Below, one piece after another: positions 43,844 to 52,289 of a stretch of 64,000 bases of DNA; position 1 is the first letter of the stretch; each line of letters starts with the position of its first letter. The DNA comes from Kiloniellaceae bacterium (GTDB taxonomy: Bacteria; Pseudomonadota; Alphaproteobacteria; Kiloniellales; Kiloniellaceae), in NCBI GenBank assembly GCA_021776195.1, contig JAJFGK010000066.1:10844-74843 (forward strand), read 5' to 3'. A program made the position numbers and the translations under genes. The notes below the pieces were generated by a model. It was not told the DNA's origin. It saw only the letters and a list, made by a program, of their open reading frames with translations, and made no database searches.

Positions 43844-45274
43844 TCAAGTCGCGCCAGCGCCGTGCCAGCTATCGAAGAAGTGATCGGCGACCACGCCGCG
43901 CGCGCGCACCCCGTCCCAAACCCGGTGAATGGCGGACACGCCCTTTTCGATGATCTCGGCCTCGTCGTGCAAGCGGTACTGGCCGGCCTCGACCAGCACC
44001 TGGCCGTCGACCACGACCAGCGCGACGTCGCCCCGGTCGGAATTTCCGAGGAATGTCTTGATCGGATCGCTGACCGGTTGGAAATGGGCCTTGCCGAGGT
44101 CGATCCCGATGAGGTCGGCGCGCGCACCCGGTGCGATTCGGCCCAGGTCGGGCCGGCCCAGGAAGTCCGCGGCGGTGCTTGTCACCGCCTCGACCAACTC
44201 GCGCGCCGATCCGGCGTTCGAACGCCCAGCGTGCAGCTTCGAGACCAGGCCGGCGGAACGTATCTCGCCGACGATATCCATGCGGTAGCCATCGGTGCCA
44301 ACGACGGTGCGCAGGCCGGCGTCGGCGAAGCGGTGAAAGGGCGCGTAGACCCCGCCCCGGCCAAAGGTCATGGGGCAGTTGGCGACGCTGACGGCGTGCT
44401 TCTTCAGCAGGCCGAGATCCGCGTCCGAGGCGAAGATGCAATGGGCGGCCAGCAGGTCGGGGCCCAGCAGGCCGCAGTCGCCGAGGTATTGGCTGGGTGT
44501 CATCCCATAGCGCTTCTCGATCAGCAGCTGCTCTGATTCGGTTTGCGACAGATGAATTGTAACGAGGCTCTGATGGGCATCCGCCAAGGCGCGGACCGCG
44601 CGCAACATGTCGGGATCGCACGTATCGGGGCCGTGCGGGCCCAGGCCGACACGCAAGCGGTCGCCCGCGGTCCCGTTGTGCCTGGCGTGAAGCGCGCGCC
44701 ATTCGGCGACCACGCCGTCGGGGTCCGGCAGCGCCTCATAGGCGGGCAGGCCGTCGGCGCCGACCCCGACCGGGGCGTGCGACATCAGGTAGGGCATGCC
44801 GTAGAAGCGCAGGCCCATCTCGTCGGCCGCCTCGAAGGTGCCTTCCTGGCGCATGCGGAACATTTCCATCAGGGTCGTCGAGCCGCCCTTGATGATCTCC
44901 AGCAGGGCAAGCTTGAAAATCGAGCGGATCTCCGCCGCGCTCAGGAGTTCGAGGGCCGCGGCGCCCATGGGCATCAGGAGGCCGTAGACCAGGTCGGTCG
45001 GGAAGTCGCCGTTCTCGCCGACCGGCATGTCCTCGGACAGGCCGCGGAACATCACCGAAGAGATGCAATGATTGTGTAGGTTCAAGAAGCCGGGCATGAC
45101 CAGCAGTTCGCCGCCCTCGGCGATCAGCTCGGCCGCCGCCGGCTTGTCGCGGGAAATCGCCGCGATCACGCCGTCTTCGATAACCACATGGCGATCGCGC
45201 AGAATAGTCGGCTTGCCATCTTCGATGGCGAGCAACCAAGCGGCATGAATTGCACGCTGAACTTGGGATGTCAC
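43844..45274 (-). CDS. Metal-dependent amidohydrolase (TRZ/ATZ, cytosine-deaminase-like family)
   Basis: A 476-residue cytoplasmic hydrolase or deaminase. It has the metal-binding HNH motif in GFLNLHNHCISS, the GGSTTLMEMF segment, the third His in SLVTIHLSQTESE, the fourth in LLAAHCIFASD, and the Asp in TVVGTDGYRMDI, all in the order expected of the atrazine chlorohydrolase/guanine deaminase group. Start is a GTG preceded by GGGGGAGAG. It is the last gene behind an NMT1-type ABC importer on the same strand (87-base gap), so it probably attacks the imported compound, perhaps a heterocyclic amine or N-acyl compound. The substrate is not deducible from sequence. Confidence 0.9.
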   Translation of the reverse strand: MTSQVQRAIHAAWLLAIEDGKPTILRDRHVVIEDGVIAAISRDKPAAAELIAEGGELLVMPGFLNLHNHCISSVMFRGLSEDMPVGENGDFPTDLVYGLLMPMGAAALELLSAAEIRSIFKLALLEIIKGGSTTLMEMFRMRQEGTFEAADEMGLRFYGMPYLMSHAPVGVGADGLPAYEALPDPDGVVAEWRALHARHNGTAGDRLRVGLGPHGPDTCDPDMLRAVRALADAHQSLVTIHLSQTESEQLLIEKRYGMTPSQYLGDCGLLGPDLLAAHCIFASDADLGLLKKHAVSVANCPMTFGRGGVYAPFHRFADAGLRTVVGTDGYRMDIVGEIRSAGLVSKLHAGRSNAGSARELVEAVTSTAADFLGRPDLGRIAPGARADLIGIDLGKAHFQPVSDPIKTFLGNSDRGDVALVVVDGQVLVEAGQYRLHDEAEIIEKGVSAIHRVWDGVRARGVVADHFFDSWHGAGAT

Positions 45275-45361
45275 GATGCACTCTCCCCCACCTCGTTCGA
45301 ACCAATCCGGCTGTCGCCCCCTAAATCGCTCGGCCGGTCCGTGGCAAAGTCGTCATCGGGC

Positions 45362-46153
45362 CTATGAGAGTTCCTCGAGTTTGGGCAAGGACCAAGGAAA
45401 GAGGATCCGCTCGAGAATGACCACGGCCTGAAAGAGAACAATTCCCAGGAGCGATAGGATGATCAAGGCCCCAAAGGCCACGGGTGTGTTGAAGAAACTC
45501 GTCGCCGCCATGATCTGGTAACCCAGCCCCTTGTCCGCGGCGACGAACTCGCCCACGGTGGCGCCGACGACGGCGAAGGTGATCGATAGCTTGAGGCCGT
45601 TGAACAGGAACGGCACCGACCAAGGCAGGCGGATGAGCCACATCTCCTGCCACCATTTCGCCCTGTAGGAGCGGCTGAGTTCGATCAGATCGGAAGGCAC
45701 CGCCAGCAGGCCGGAGGCCAGCGAAGTCACCAAGGGAAAGAAGGCGACCAGAAAGGTCACAATGACCCGCGGCATCTCGCCGGCACCCAGCACGACGACC
45801 AAGATCGGCGCCAGCGCCACTTTCGGAACCGATTGGGTCAGGACCAGTAGCGGATAGATGGTGTTGGACAAGAGGCTGGAGGAGGCGATCATCACGGCGA
45901 GTGGGAAGCTGATGACGATCGACAAGACAAAGCCGCTCAGAACGGTGCCGAACGTCGCCATCGTATGGCCCAGCACCAGGTCGACATGGACGATAAATTT
46001 GCTCCAGATCTCGCTGGGCGCCGGGAGCAGATAGACTGGAATCTCGAAAACGCGGACCGAGCCTTCCCAAAGAAATCCGAGCAGTACGATCGCCAGGGCC
46101 GGCAGCACGATGCTTTGGCTGTGATGCCAGACCCGTTCCAGACTACGCGGCAT
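45362..46153 (-). CDS. ABC transporter permease (SsuC/TauC/ThiX type)
   Basis: A 263-residue inner-membrane permease with about six membrane segments and the BPD_transp_1 EAA-like cytoplasmic loop (KWWQEMWLIRLPWSVPFLFNGLKLSITFAVVGATVGEF). Its start overlaps the end of the ATPase gene by 11 bases, so the two are coupled. It belongs to the transporter family importing taurine, sulfonates, nitrate or thiamine-precursor pyrimidines; the partner binding protein is of the NMT1/THI5 type. Confidence 0.92.
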   Translation of the reverse strand: MPRSLERVWHHSQSIVLPALAIVLLGFLWEGSVRVFEIPVYLLPAPSEIWSKFIVHVDLVLGHTMATFGTVLSGFVLSIVISFPLAVMIASSSLLSNTIYPLLVLTQSVPKVALAPILVVVLGAGEMPRVIVTFLVAFFPLVTSLASGLLAVPSDLIELSRSYRAKWWQEMWLIRLPWSVPFLFNGLKLSITFAVVGATVGEFVAADKGLGYQIMAATSFFNTPVAFGALIILSLLGIVLFQAVVILERILFPWSLPKLEELS

Positions 46154-46925
46154 CGCTGCGATCCTTCATATTCGGGTCGTCGTATATGTGATCGCGGATG
46201 CGTTGCGCGAGACTGTGAAATTCCGGGCTCGTTTCCTGCGAATAGGAGCGAGGCCGGGGCACCTCGACCTCGATCATCTCCTTGACCCGCCCTGGGCGCG
46301 CGCTCATCACGCAGACCTTGTCGGAAAGCAATACGGCCTCGGATACCGAGTGGGTGACGAACACGATGGTCATGGGCCGTTCCGTCCAGATGCGCTGCAG
46401 CTCCAGGCCCATCTCCTCGCGTGTCAGGGCGTCGAGCGCACCGAACGGCTCATCCATGAGAAGAATCCTGGGTTCGGCAATGAGCGCCCGGCAAATCGCC
46501 GCGCGTTGCTGCATCCCGCCGGAAAGCTCGGACGGCATCTTGTTTTCGAACTCTCCGAGACCAACGAGCTGCAAGAGCTCACGGGCCCGCGCCGGACTGT
46601 CCGCCGTCTGTTTTTGCAGAATCCTCAGCGGAAACAACACGTTCTTGAGCACGTTCGCCCAGGGCAACAGGGTCGGCGCCTGGAAGACCATGCCGATGTC
46701 GCGGCGCGGCCTGGCCACCTCGACACCGTCGATCAGGATTTTACCGCCGGTCTTGAGCGAAAGTCCGGCGATCAGACGCAGCAGGGTCGACTTGCCACAA
46801 CCCGACGGGCCGACGATGGAAACGAACTCGCCGGCCCCTATATCCAGGCTGACGTCCTGCAAGGCCTGCACATCGGCGCCGTCGAGCGAACGATAGACCT
46901 TGGTGACGTCCTCGATTTCAATCAT
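46143..46925 (-). CDS. ABC transporter ATP-binding protein (SsuB/TauB/ThiZ type)
   Basis: A 260-residue nucleotide-binding subunit. Walker A is VGPSGCGKSTLLRLIAG, the Q-loop lies in GMVFQAPTLLPWANVLKNV, the signature is ELSGGMQQRAAICRAL, Walker B ILLMDEPFGALDALTRE, and the H-loop FVTHSVSEAVLLSD. It energises import through the permease whose gene overlaps its 3' end. All motifs are intact. It follows the binding-protein gene by 43 bases. Confidence 0.95.
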   Translation of the reverse strand: MIEIEDVTKVYRSLDGADVQALQDVSLDIGAGEFVSIVGPSGCGKSTLLRLIAGLSLKTGGKILIDGVEVARPRRDIGMVFQAPTLLPWANVLKNVLFPLRILQKQTADSPARARELLQLVGLGEFENKMPSELSGGMQQRAAICRALIAEPRILLMDEPFGALDALTREEMGLELQRIWTERPMTIVFVTHSVSEAVLLSDKVCVMSARPGRVKEMIEVEVPRPRSYSQETSPEFHSLAQRIRDHIYDDPNMKDRSDAA

Positions 46926-46968
46926 GGCGCAGCACGCCAGCCGCAGTCAGGGTCACAAGCCAAGATCA

Positions 46969-47991
46969 CTACGGCAGCAGGTCGTCGTGGATGACCTGCT
47001 TGACGTCGAAACTCGGATCCAGATCTTGCGATTCGACAAGCACCTCGTAGGTCTTCTTCACCCTCGCCATGTCGAACTTGCCGGTCCAATTGCGCGAACC
47101 GTCCGATCCGAACATGTTGGATCTGAGGTCGAGCCAGCCAGCCAGATTGTCTTCGTACTGTGTGTCGGGCCAGCGTTCGCTGTGCAAGCGGCAGGCCTCC
47201 TCGGGGTTTTCCTTGCCCCAAAGCCACGAGCGCTGCGTTGCCTCGACGAACCTGCGGAGCATATCCGGCTGCTCCGCGATGACATCGTCGCGCGCATAGA
47301 TGCAGTAGGAATAGATATCGAAGCCATAGTCCGCGAAGGGGATGACGACCAGTTCATCCCCACGGGCCTCGACCTGCGGGCGCACGAAGGAAATGTTCGA
47401 GGTAAAATAGGGCACGCCGTCGACGCTCTTGTTCACCAGCAATGACGGCATGGTGGTCGAATCCACGACTTTCCAACTCACCGTCTCCGGGTCCAGGCCG
47501 GCCATGCGCGCGGCGATCGGGAAGTAGTTGCGGTGGCTGTTGCCCGCGGTGGTCGCCAAGGTCTTGCCCTCGAGATCCTTGAAGCTCGTGATCCCGCTGC
47601 TCTTGAGCACGAAGAGCGAATGGGGCGAGTGGTCGTGGACATGCATCAGGCATTGGACAGGCGCGTTCTCGCGCACCCGCGCACTCATGACGGCGGATAT
47701 GTCACCGTCGCCGATGGGCGAGCCACCGCCGGCCACGCGCTTGACCGCATCGCCCGAACCACGCCCGGTGCTCACGGTCAGATCGATGCCCGCATCCTTG
47801 TAGAAGCCCTTGGCGATCCCGCCTGAAATGGGGCAATAAAAGCCGGTCGGTAGCCAGCTCCACTGGAAATGCACCTCATCCAGTGCCTGGGCACTATTGG
47901 GTGCCACGGCGCCCGAGACAGCGGCCAGTGTCGCCGAGAACGCGGCCCCCAGCAGCCAAGGTTTCCAGCTTCTAAGAATTTGGATTCTCAT
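46969..47991 (-). CDS. ABC transporter substrate-binding protein (NMT1/THI5-like)
   Basis: A 340-residue periplasmic binding protein, first gene of a four-gene operon with ATPase, permease and amidohydrolase. The signal peptide (about 1-36) ends near NSAQALDE. The mature protein matches the NMT1/THI5-like family: FQWSWLPTGFYCPISGGIAKGFYKDAGIDLTVSTGRGSGDAVKRVAGGGSPIGDGDISAVM, LEGKTLATTAGNSHRNYFPIAARMAG. Known ligands in this family include pyrimidine thiamine precursors, riboflavin, sulfonates and aromatic acids; none can be chosen from sequence. No TPP riboswitch was seen upstream. The ATG follows GGGGAGTCAC. Confidence 0.92.
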   Translation of the reverse strand: MRIQILRSWKPWLLGAAFSATLAAVSGAVAPNSAQALDEVHFQWSWLPTGFYCPISGGIAKGFYKDAGIDLTVSTGRGSGDAVKRVAGGGSPIGDGDISAVMSARVRENAPVQCLMHVHDHSPHSLFVLKSSGITSFKDLEGKTLATTAGNSHRNYFPIAARMAGLDPETVSWKVVDSTTMPSLLVNKSVDGVPYFTSNISFVRPQVEARGDELVVIPFADYGFDIYSYCIYARDDVIAEQPDMLRRFVEATQRSWLWGKENPEEACRLHSERWPDTQYEDNLAGWLDLRSNMFGSDGSRNWTGKFDMARVKKTYEVLVESQDLDPSFDVKQVIHDDLLP

Positions 47992-48014
47992 GATGTGACT
48001 CCCCGAAAATTCCG

Positions 48015-48070
48015 AATAATAGAGCGCAAGATTCCGATCTTCCGGTGCTCCTTGCGAGATCCTTATTATT
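48015..48070 (-). promoter_or_regulatory. Nested imperfect inverted repeat before the importer operon
   Basis: AATAATA (48015-48021) pairs with TATTATT (48064-48070), CGCAAG (48025-48030) with CTTGCG (48051-48056), and AAGAT (48028-48032) with ATCTT (48037-48041). The alternatives exclude one another in part. The element lies 24-79 bases upstream of the binding-protein start and could be an operator or a leader structure. It fits no riboswitch consensus known to me. Confidence 0.3.
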
Positions 48071-48214
48071 GCGGCCCGTCATTGTGGAACACGCATTCGG
48101 CAAATCGGCTGCCCATGATCCCGCAGTATTTCTTGCATGATGTCAATAAGACTGAACGCGCGACCAGGGTGGCGCAGGCCGGCGGCATCGGCCTGGCCGT
48201 CCGATAACCGGGGC

Positions 48215-49447
48215 TCACTCGGCGGCGATGGTCTCTTCTTTTTCGGGCGCCACGACCCGGTCGACGATCCAGTTGGCGAAGGTGCCGAGGTTCGTCTCGC
48301 TGGCGCACAGCCGGGCGATGCGGGCATAGGGCGACTGGATGCCGGCGAACTGGCGCAAGGCGATCTCCTTGTCCTCCAGCACGACCAGGTCGTTGCGGCG
48401 GTAGTAGTTCTGCGAAAGCCGCGCGAAGTCGTCGCGCTCGAGGGTGGATTTCGGAAAGAGCGAACTGACGGTCAAGCGAGACTTCTTGGCCGAGACCGGC
48501 TCGCTCTGGAAGACCAGGGCGCCGTCATTGCCGAGGGTCATCATCATGCCGGGGCGCAGCGTCGTGAAGAGAGTCCCCCGCTTCTTGTCGGCCTCGATCT
48601 GCGGCATGGGCGGGAAACCGTCGTAACCGGGGAAGGGAAGCAGGAGCTGGCTTCCGTCGTGTTCCGCGAAGACGATCTTCTCCTGGCCCCGCGGATCCAC
48701 CTCTCTGTAGGCGTCGGGCTTCCAGCGGGCGAGGGAGTCCTTGTGGACATAGGGGATGTGATAGCCGTCGATGTAGTTCTCGACGAAGCACTTCCAGTTG
48801 GCCTCCATTTCGTAGACGACCTTCCGGGCGCAGACCATGTCTTCCAGTCTGTGCGAGGCGAGGGTCTCGACGAAGGCGCCGAGATGTTGATCCAGGGTCT
48901 CGGGGCCCTTTTTGAAGCGCAGGAAGATGAAGCCGCCCCAGGTCCCGCTCTCGATCTCCACCAGGCCGAACTCCTGCCTGTTCGTCTCGTCGATCAGAGG
49001 CTTGCCTGCGGCGTCATTGTAGGCCGGCGCGGCCAGCAAGCGGCCATCGAGTCCGTAGGTCCAGAAATGGTAGGGGCAGCGGAAGTTCTTGCAGTTCCCC
49101 GAGTCCGCCGCGACCAGCGCCCCCCGGTGACGGCAGGTATTGGCCAGGACCCGCACCTTCATGTCCTTGCCGCGCACCACCAGCAGCGGCACGCCGAGGA
49201 AGGTCATGCAGTGGAAGTCCCCGACCCGGGGGACGATCTCGGTCCGCTCGAGCAGGTTCCAACTGCGCAGAAACAACCTTTCCTGTTCCGCCCGATGGAA
49301 CCGCTCCGAGGTGTAGCACCAGAGCGGCAGGGCCCGCATGCGTCGGGTCCCATCGCGCACAGCCGCATAGTGGCGCGGCGCCAGAATGTCCTCCGGTTCC
49401 TCGACGCCGAGGTTGGCCGGGTCGTCATATCCGTCGTGCGCCGCCAT
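48215..49447 (-). CDS. Rieske-type aromatic ring-hydroxylating oxygenase, alpha subunit
   Basis: A 410-residue non-heme iron oxygenase. The ATG at 49447 follows GGAGGAGGGG. The Rieske [2Fe-2S] ligands are Cys105-x-His107 (NTCRHRG) and Cys124-x2-His127 (RCPYHFW). The mononuclear iron site lies in the C-terminal domain at NWKCFVENYIDGYHIPYVHKDSL (two His, plus an acidic residue further on). Such enzymes hydroxylate rings or demethylate N- or O-methyl groups using electrons from a reductase, which is not next to it. The MetE-like gene upstream on the same strand, 111 bases away, hints at methyl-group metabolism but this is speculative. Confidence 0.92.
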   Translation of the reverse strand: MAAHDGYDDPANLGVEEPEDILAPRHYAAVRDGTRRMRALPLWCYTSERFHRAEQERLFLRSWNLLERTEIVPRVGDFHCMTFLGVPLLVVRGKDMKVRVLANTCRHRGALVAADSGNCKNFRCPYHFWTYGLDGRLLAAPAYNDAAGKPLIDETNRQEFGLVEIESGTWGGFIFLRFKKGPETLDQHLGAFVETLASHRLEDMVCARKVVYEMEANWKCFVENYIDGYHIPYVHKDSLARWKPDAYREVDPRGQEKIVFAEHDGSQLLLPFPGYDGFPPMPQIEADKKRGTLFTTLRPGMMMTLGNDGALVFQSEPVSAKKSRLTVSSLFPKSTLERDDFARLSQNYYRRNDLVVLEDKEIALRQFAGIQSPYARIARLCASETNLGTFANWIVDRVVAPEKEETIAAE

Positions 49448-49558
49448 GGTCCCCTCCTCCCGGTGACGTTGGTGCCTTGACCGACCGGCAACAGCCAACG
49501 TTCGGCCGGGGCCGATGTCAAGCGTTGGGCCGATACCACCCTTCCAGTACAGGTCTTG

Positions 49559-50608
49559 CTAAAGCGACTTCGCCGCCTCGCACATGACCCTGAGCTTGGC
49601 CTTGGCCAGGTCGCGGCCGAGGTAACCCAGGCCGCAGTCCGGCGCCGCGATCAGGCGCGCGGCGTCGATATGCTCCAGGGCGGCCTGCAGGCGGGTGCGG
49701 ACCTCCTCGACGGTCTCCAGGCGGCTGCGGGCGATGGCGACCGACCCGAAGATCACGCTGGTGGTCGCGAATCGCTCCAGCAGGCTCAGGTCGTTGTGGC
49801 GGTGGGCGTCCTCCAGCGAAACGGCGTCGATCGGCAGCGCCTCCACCGCATCGGCCAGATCGAGGTAGGACGCCGGATCGGCCTTGGGGTAGTCCTCGTC
49901 GTCCAGCGCGCTGGGATAGCCGCAGCAGATGTGCATCACCCTGTCGATTTCGTCCGGCACGCCGTGCCAGCAGCGCGCCAGGTTCTCCATGCCGTAGGCC
50001 AGGGCCTCGGGCACCTTGCGGGCGAAGACCGGCTCGTCGACCTGGATTATCCGGCAGCCGGCCCGGGCCAGCGCCTTGATCTCGACATTGAGCGCCTCGG
50101 CCAGATCCCGGCCCTGTCGCGCCGGGTCGTCGTAGTAGAGGTCCACCGTGGTGTCGCCGATCGTCATGGGGCCAGGCAGGGTGACCTTGACGGGGCGGTC
50201 CGTGGTCGCCTGGGCCTGGCGCCAGTCGTGCGGCAGGAAGGGGCCGCGCGACCGCACCGGGCCGACGACGGTCGGCAGCTCGGTCTCGAAGGCGCCACCG
50301 CGCAGGGACTTGTTGACCAGGGCCTCGAAATCGAAGCCCTCGAGATGCCGGCAGTGATAGTGAATGTAGTTCTCGCGGCGCACCTCGCCATCGGTCACCA
50401 CGTCGACGCCGGCCTCGACCTGATCGGCGATGACATCCCGGGCGGCGCGCTGGAACAGTGCCTCGGCCTCGGCGCCGAGCGCCTCGACCTGGCCCCGGTA
50501 GGCGCGGGTCGTCTTGGAACTGGCCGCGGCGACATCGCCGAACCAGTCGCCGACCGGCAGGTAGTCGGGCTTGGGGTAGGCGCCGATGACGGTGGTGGGC
50601 AAGGGCAT
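49559..50608 (-). CDS. Cobalamin-independent methionine synthase (MetE C-terminal domain)-like protein
   Basis: A 349-residue stand-alone MetE-type catalytic barrel. It keeps the zinc ligand pattern in order: His and Cys in VMHICCGYP (HxC), Glu in SLEDAHRH, and Cys in APDCGLGYL; also VTDGEVRRENY, TLPGPMTIGD and IQVDEPVF as in methionine synthases. It lacks the N-terminal half of full MetE, so it may move methyl groups between other donors and thiols, as core-MetE proteins do. ATG at 50608. It starts 16 bases after the hpnM stop on the same strand, so it could be read from the hpnM promoter. Confidence 0.88.
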   Translation of the reverse strand: MPLPTTVIGAYPKPDYLPVGDWFGDVAAASSKTTRAYRGQVEALGAEAEALFQRAARDVIADQVEAGVDVVTDGEVRRENYIHYHCRHLEGFDFEALVNKSLRGGAFETELPTVVGPVRSRGPFLPHDWRQAQATTDRPVKVTLPGPMTIGDTTVDLYYDDPARQGRDLAEALNVEIKALARAGCRIIQVDEPVFARKVPEALAYGMENLARCWHGVPDEIDRVMHICCGYPSALDDEDYPKADPASYLDLADAVEALPIDAVSLEDAHRHNDLSLLERFATTSVIFGSVAIARSRLETVEEVRTRLQAALEHIDAARLIAAPDCGLGYLGRDLAKAKLRVMCEAAKSL

Positions 50609-50624
50609 GGTTCGGGCTCCGGCG

Positions 50625-51257
50625 CTACAGCAGCAGTTCCCGGGTTTTCTGCCGCAGGTCGCGCAGCAGGGTCGCGAAGCCCTCGTTCTTGACGATGGCG
50701 CCGTACTCGCTGCGCTTGGCGGCGAGCTCGCTGTAGGACCCACCGAGCAGCACGTCGATAATGCGCCAGTCGCCGTCGAACTCGCGGGTCAGGTAGTCGA
50801 TCGCCACGGCCTCGCCATCCGGCTTGATCAGGTGGGTCCGCACCAGGACGGTGCCGCGTTGGCCCGGTGCCTCGCCCAGGATCTCGAAGCGCTCGCCGCT
50901 GAAGCCCTTGAAACGCCGGGCATAGTTGGCGGTGCTGAAGGCGGCGAAGGCCTGGATCACCGCCTGGCGGTTGGCGTCGTCGAGGTCTTTCCAACTGCGC
51001 CCCATGGTGGCCTTGGCCATGACCGGAAAGTGGAAGGACTGGGCCAGTACTGGTTGAAGCTGCTCATAGCGGCCGACGACGCCCAGAGCCTCGGCCTGCT
51101 GCATGACTTGAAGCAGAGCGCCGTTCAGGCCGGCGACCGTGGCGCTCGGGCTGGAGGCCGCCGTGGCGCCGCCGCTCAGAATGGCCAGGATTGCGAGGCA
51201 GCACAGGGGCGCCAGGAGCGGTCGGCGCCACAGGGTTAACAGACTCTTAATCGACAT
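50625..51257 (-). CDS. hpnM: HpnM-like, MlaC/toluene-tolerance family periplasmic protein of the hopanoid locus
   Basis: A 210-residue exported protein of the MlaC/Ttg2D family, which carries lipids across the periplasm. It has an N-terminal signal (LAPLCCLAILAILSGGATAAS) and the family body: LNGALLQVMQQAEALGVVGRYEQLQPVLAQSFHFPVMAKATMGRSW, FAAFSTANYARRFKGFSGERFEI, and DGDWRIIDVLLGGSYSELAAKRSEYGAIVKNEGFATLLRDLRQK. The last segment and the position at the edge of hopanoid genes support HpnM; by analogy it would shuttle hopanoids between membranes. The HpnN exporter is not in the window. Confidence 0.85.
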   Translation of the reverse strand: MSIKSLLTLWRRPLLAPLCCLAILAILSGGATAASSPSATVAGLNGALLQVMQQAEALGVVGRYEQLQPVLAQSFHFPVMAKATMGRSWKDLDDANRQAVIQAFAAFSTANYARRFKGFSGERFEILGEAPGQRGTVLVRTHLIKPDGEAVAIDYLTREFDGDWRIIDVLLGGSYSELAAKRSEYGAIVKNEGFATLLRDLRQKTRELLL

Positions 51258-51434
51258 GGATCAATGTCTCCCGTGAGGCTTCTGACGACAATGGACCCCG
51301 CTCGTTCACCACGATCGGGCGACCAGGCTAAGGACAATTTGTGGCAGAATTACGTTAGTATGATCTATTGACCCGGCTCATCGGACACACGAGTGTAGGG
51401 CCGTTCTTATGGCACGAGTGAAAGGCAGGAAGCA

Positions 51435-52226
51435 ATGCGGGCAGCGCTCCTCGCGGCTGGGTTAGGCTCTCGGTTAAAGCAAGACAATCCTCCTCCCAAG
51501 ATCCTCATAAAGTTCCTCGACGCGACCCTGCTGGAGCGTCATCTGGCGATCCTCGATCACTGCGGCATCGGGCAGGTCGATATTGTCGTGGGCTATCGCC
51601 GGGAGATGATCGCCGCGGAGATCGCCCGCCTGAAGGCCGAAGACTGGGTGACGCTTCATTTCAACGAGCAGTTCCAGCGCGGGCCGATCGTCTCGCTCGC
51701 GACCCTGGCCGAAGCCTTTACCAGCGGCGAGGATGTGATTTTCATGGACGGCGACGTCCTTTACGATCATCGCATGATGGAGACCCTGGTCAGAACCGCT
51801 TCGGGCAACTGCTTCTTGATGGACCGCCAGATCGAAGAGGGCGACGATCCGGTCAGACTCTGTATGAAGGACGGGGCGCTGGTGGACTTCCACAAGCGTC
51901 CGCGGTTACAGCACGACTGGTGGGGCGAGTGGATTGGTTTCGCGCGCTTCACGCCGGAGATCGCGGCCAAGATTCACGGCGCCGCGACGCGCCGGGTCGA
52001 GGCCGGCCGTCTCGACGATATCTACGAGGAAGCCATGCGCGACGTCCTGCTGAGCGAGCCGCCGGGTACCTTCAAGGTCGCCGATGTGACCGGCCTGCCC
52101 TGGGTCGAGATCGACTTTCCAGACGACCTGGAGAAGGCCAAGAAAGAGATCCTGCCCGCGCTCCAGGCTTTGCCGAGACCGCCGCGAGATGCCGACAAGA
52201 GACGGTCTCCACGCAGCCTCGCATGA
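51435..52226 (+). CDS. Nucleotidyltransferase family protein, hopanoid-locus associated
   Basis: A 263-residue sugar-phosphate or phosphocholine/phosphoalcohol nucleotidyltransferase-like protein. The N-terminal signature AALLAAGLGSRLKQDNPPPKILIKFLDATLLERHLAIL is the NTP-binding GxGxRL...PK motif; the metal-binding Asp lies in VIFMDGDVLYD. GRLDDIYEEAMRDVL and WVEIDFPDDLEKAKKEI complete the fold. Family members activate a small alcohol phosphate with CTP or a sugar phosphate with UTP. It lies between hpnM and hpnA and its stop codon is the first link of an ATGA chain into hpnA, so expression is tied to the hopanoid genes. It might activate a polar head group; this is inference. Confidence 0.85.
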   Translation: MRAALLAAGLGSRLKQDNPPPKILIKFLDATLLERHLAILDHCGIGQVDIVVGYRREMIAAEIARLKAEDWVTLHFNEQFQRGPIVSLATLAEAFTSGEDVIFMDGDVLYDHRMMETLVRTASGNCFLMDRQIEEGDDPVRLCMKDGALVDFHKRPRLQHDWWGEWIGFARFTPEIAAKIHGAATRRVEAGRLDDIYEEAMRDVLLSEPPGTFKVADVTGLPWVEIDFPDDLEKAKKEILPALQALPRPPRDADKRRSPRSLA

Positions 52227-52289
52227 CCAGCCCATTGCCATGACCACCCCAGTGCCATGACCACCCCAGGACCATGACCACCCTCGTCA
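52222..52289 (+). repeat. Four-copy 17-bp tandem repeat forming an ATGA start-stop relay into hpnA
   Basis: Units CATGACCAGCCCATTGC, CATGACCACCCCAGTGC, CATGACCACCCCAGGAC and CATGACCACCCTCGTCA lie at 52222, 52239, 52256 and 52273. Each contains an ATG (52223, 52240, 52257, 52274). The first overlaps the nucleotidyltransferase TGA. The first three open 6-codon frames (MTSPLP, MTTPVP, MTTPGP), each ending in a TGA that overlaps the next ATG; the fourth ATG is the hpnA start (MTTLVT). Geometry: 21-base mini-frame minus a 4-base overlap equals 17. Confidence 0.9.

Noticed and set aside
47992..48214. TPP or other riboswitch before the NMT1-type importer
   Set aside because: The conserved TPP elements could not be found on the minus strand; only unspecific hairpins are visible.
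52222..52289. The 17-bp repeats as a CRISPR-like array or integration site
   Set aside because: Units are directly adjacent with no spacers and no cas genes; the ATG/TGA geometry explains them better.
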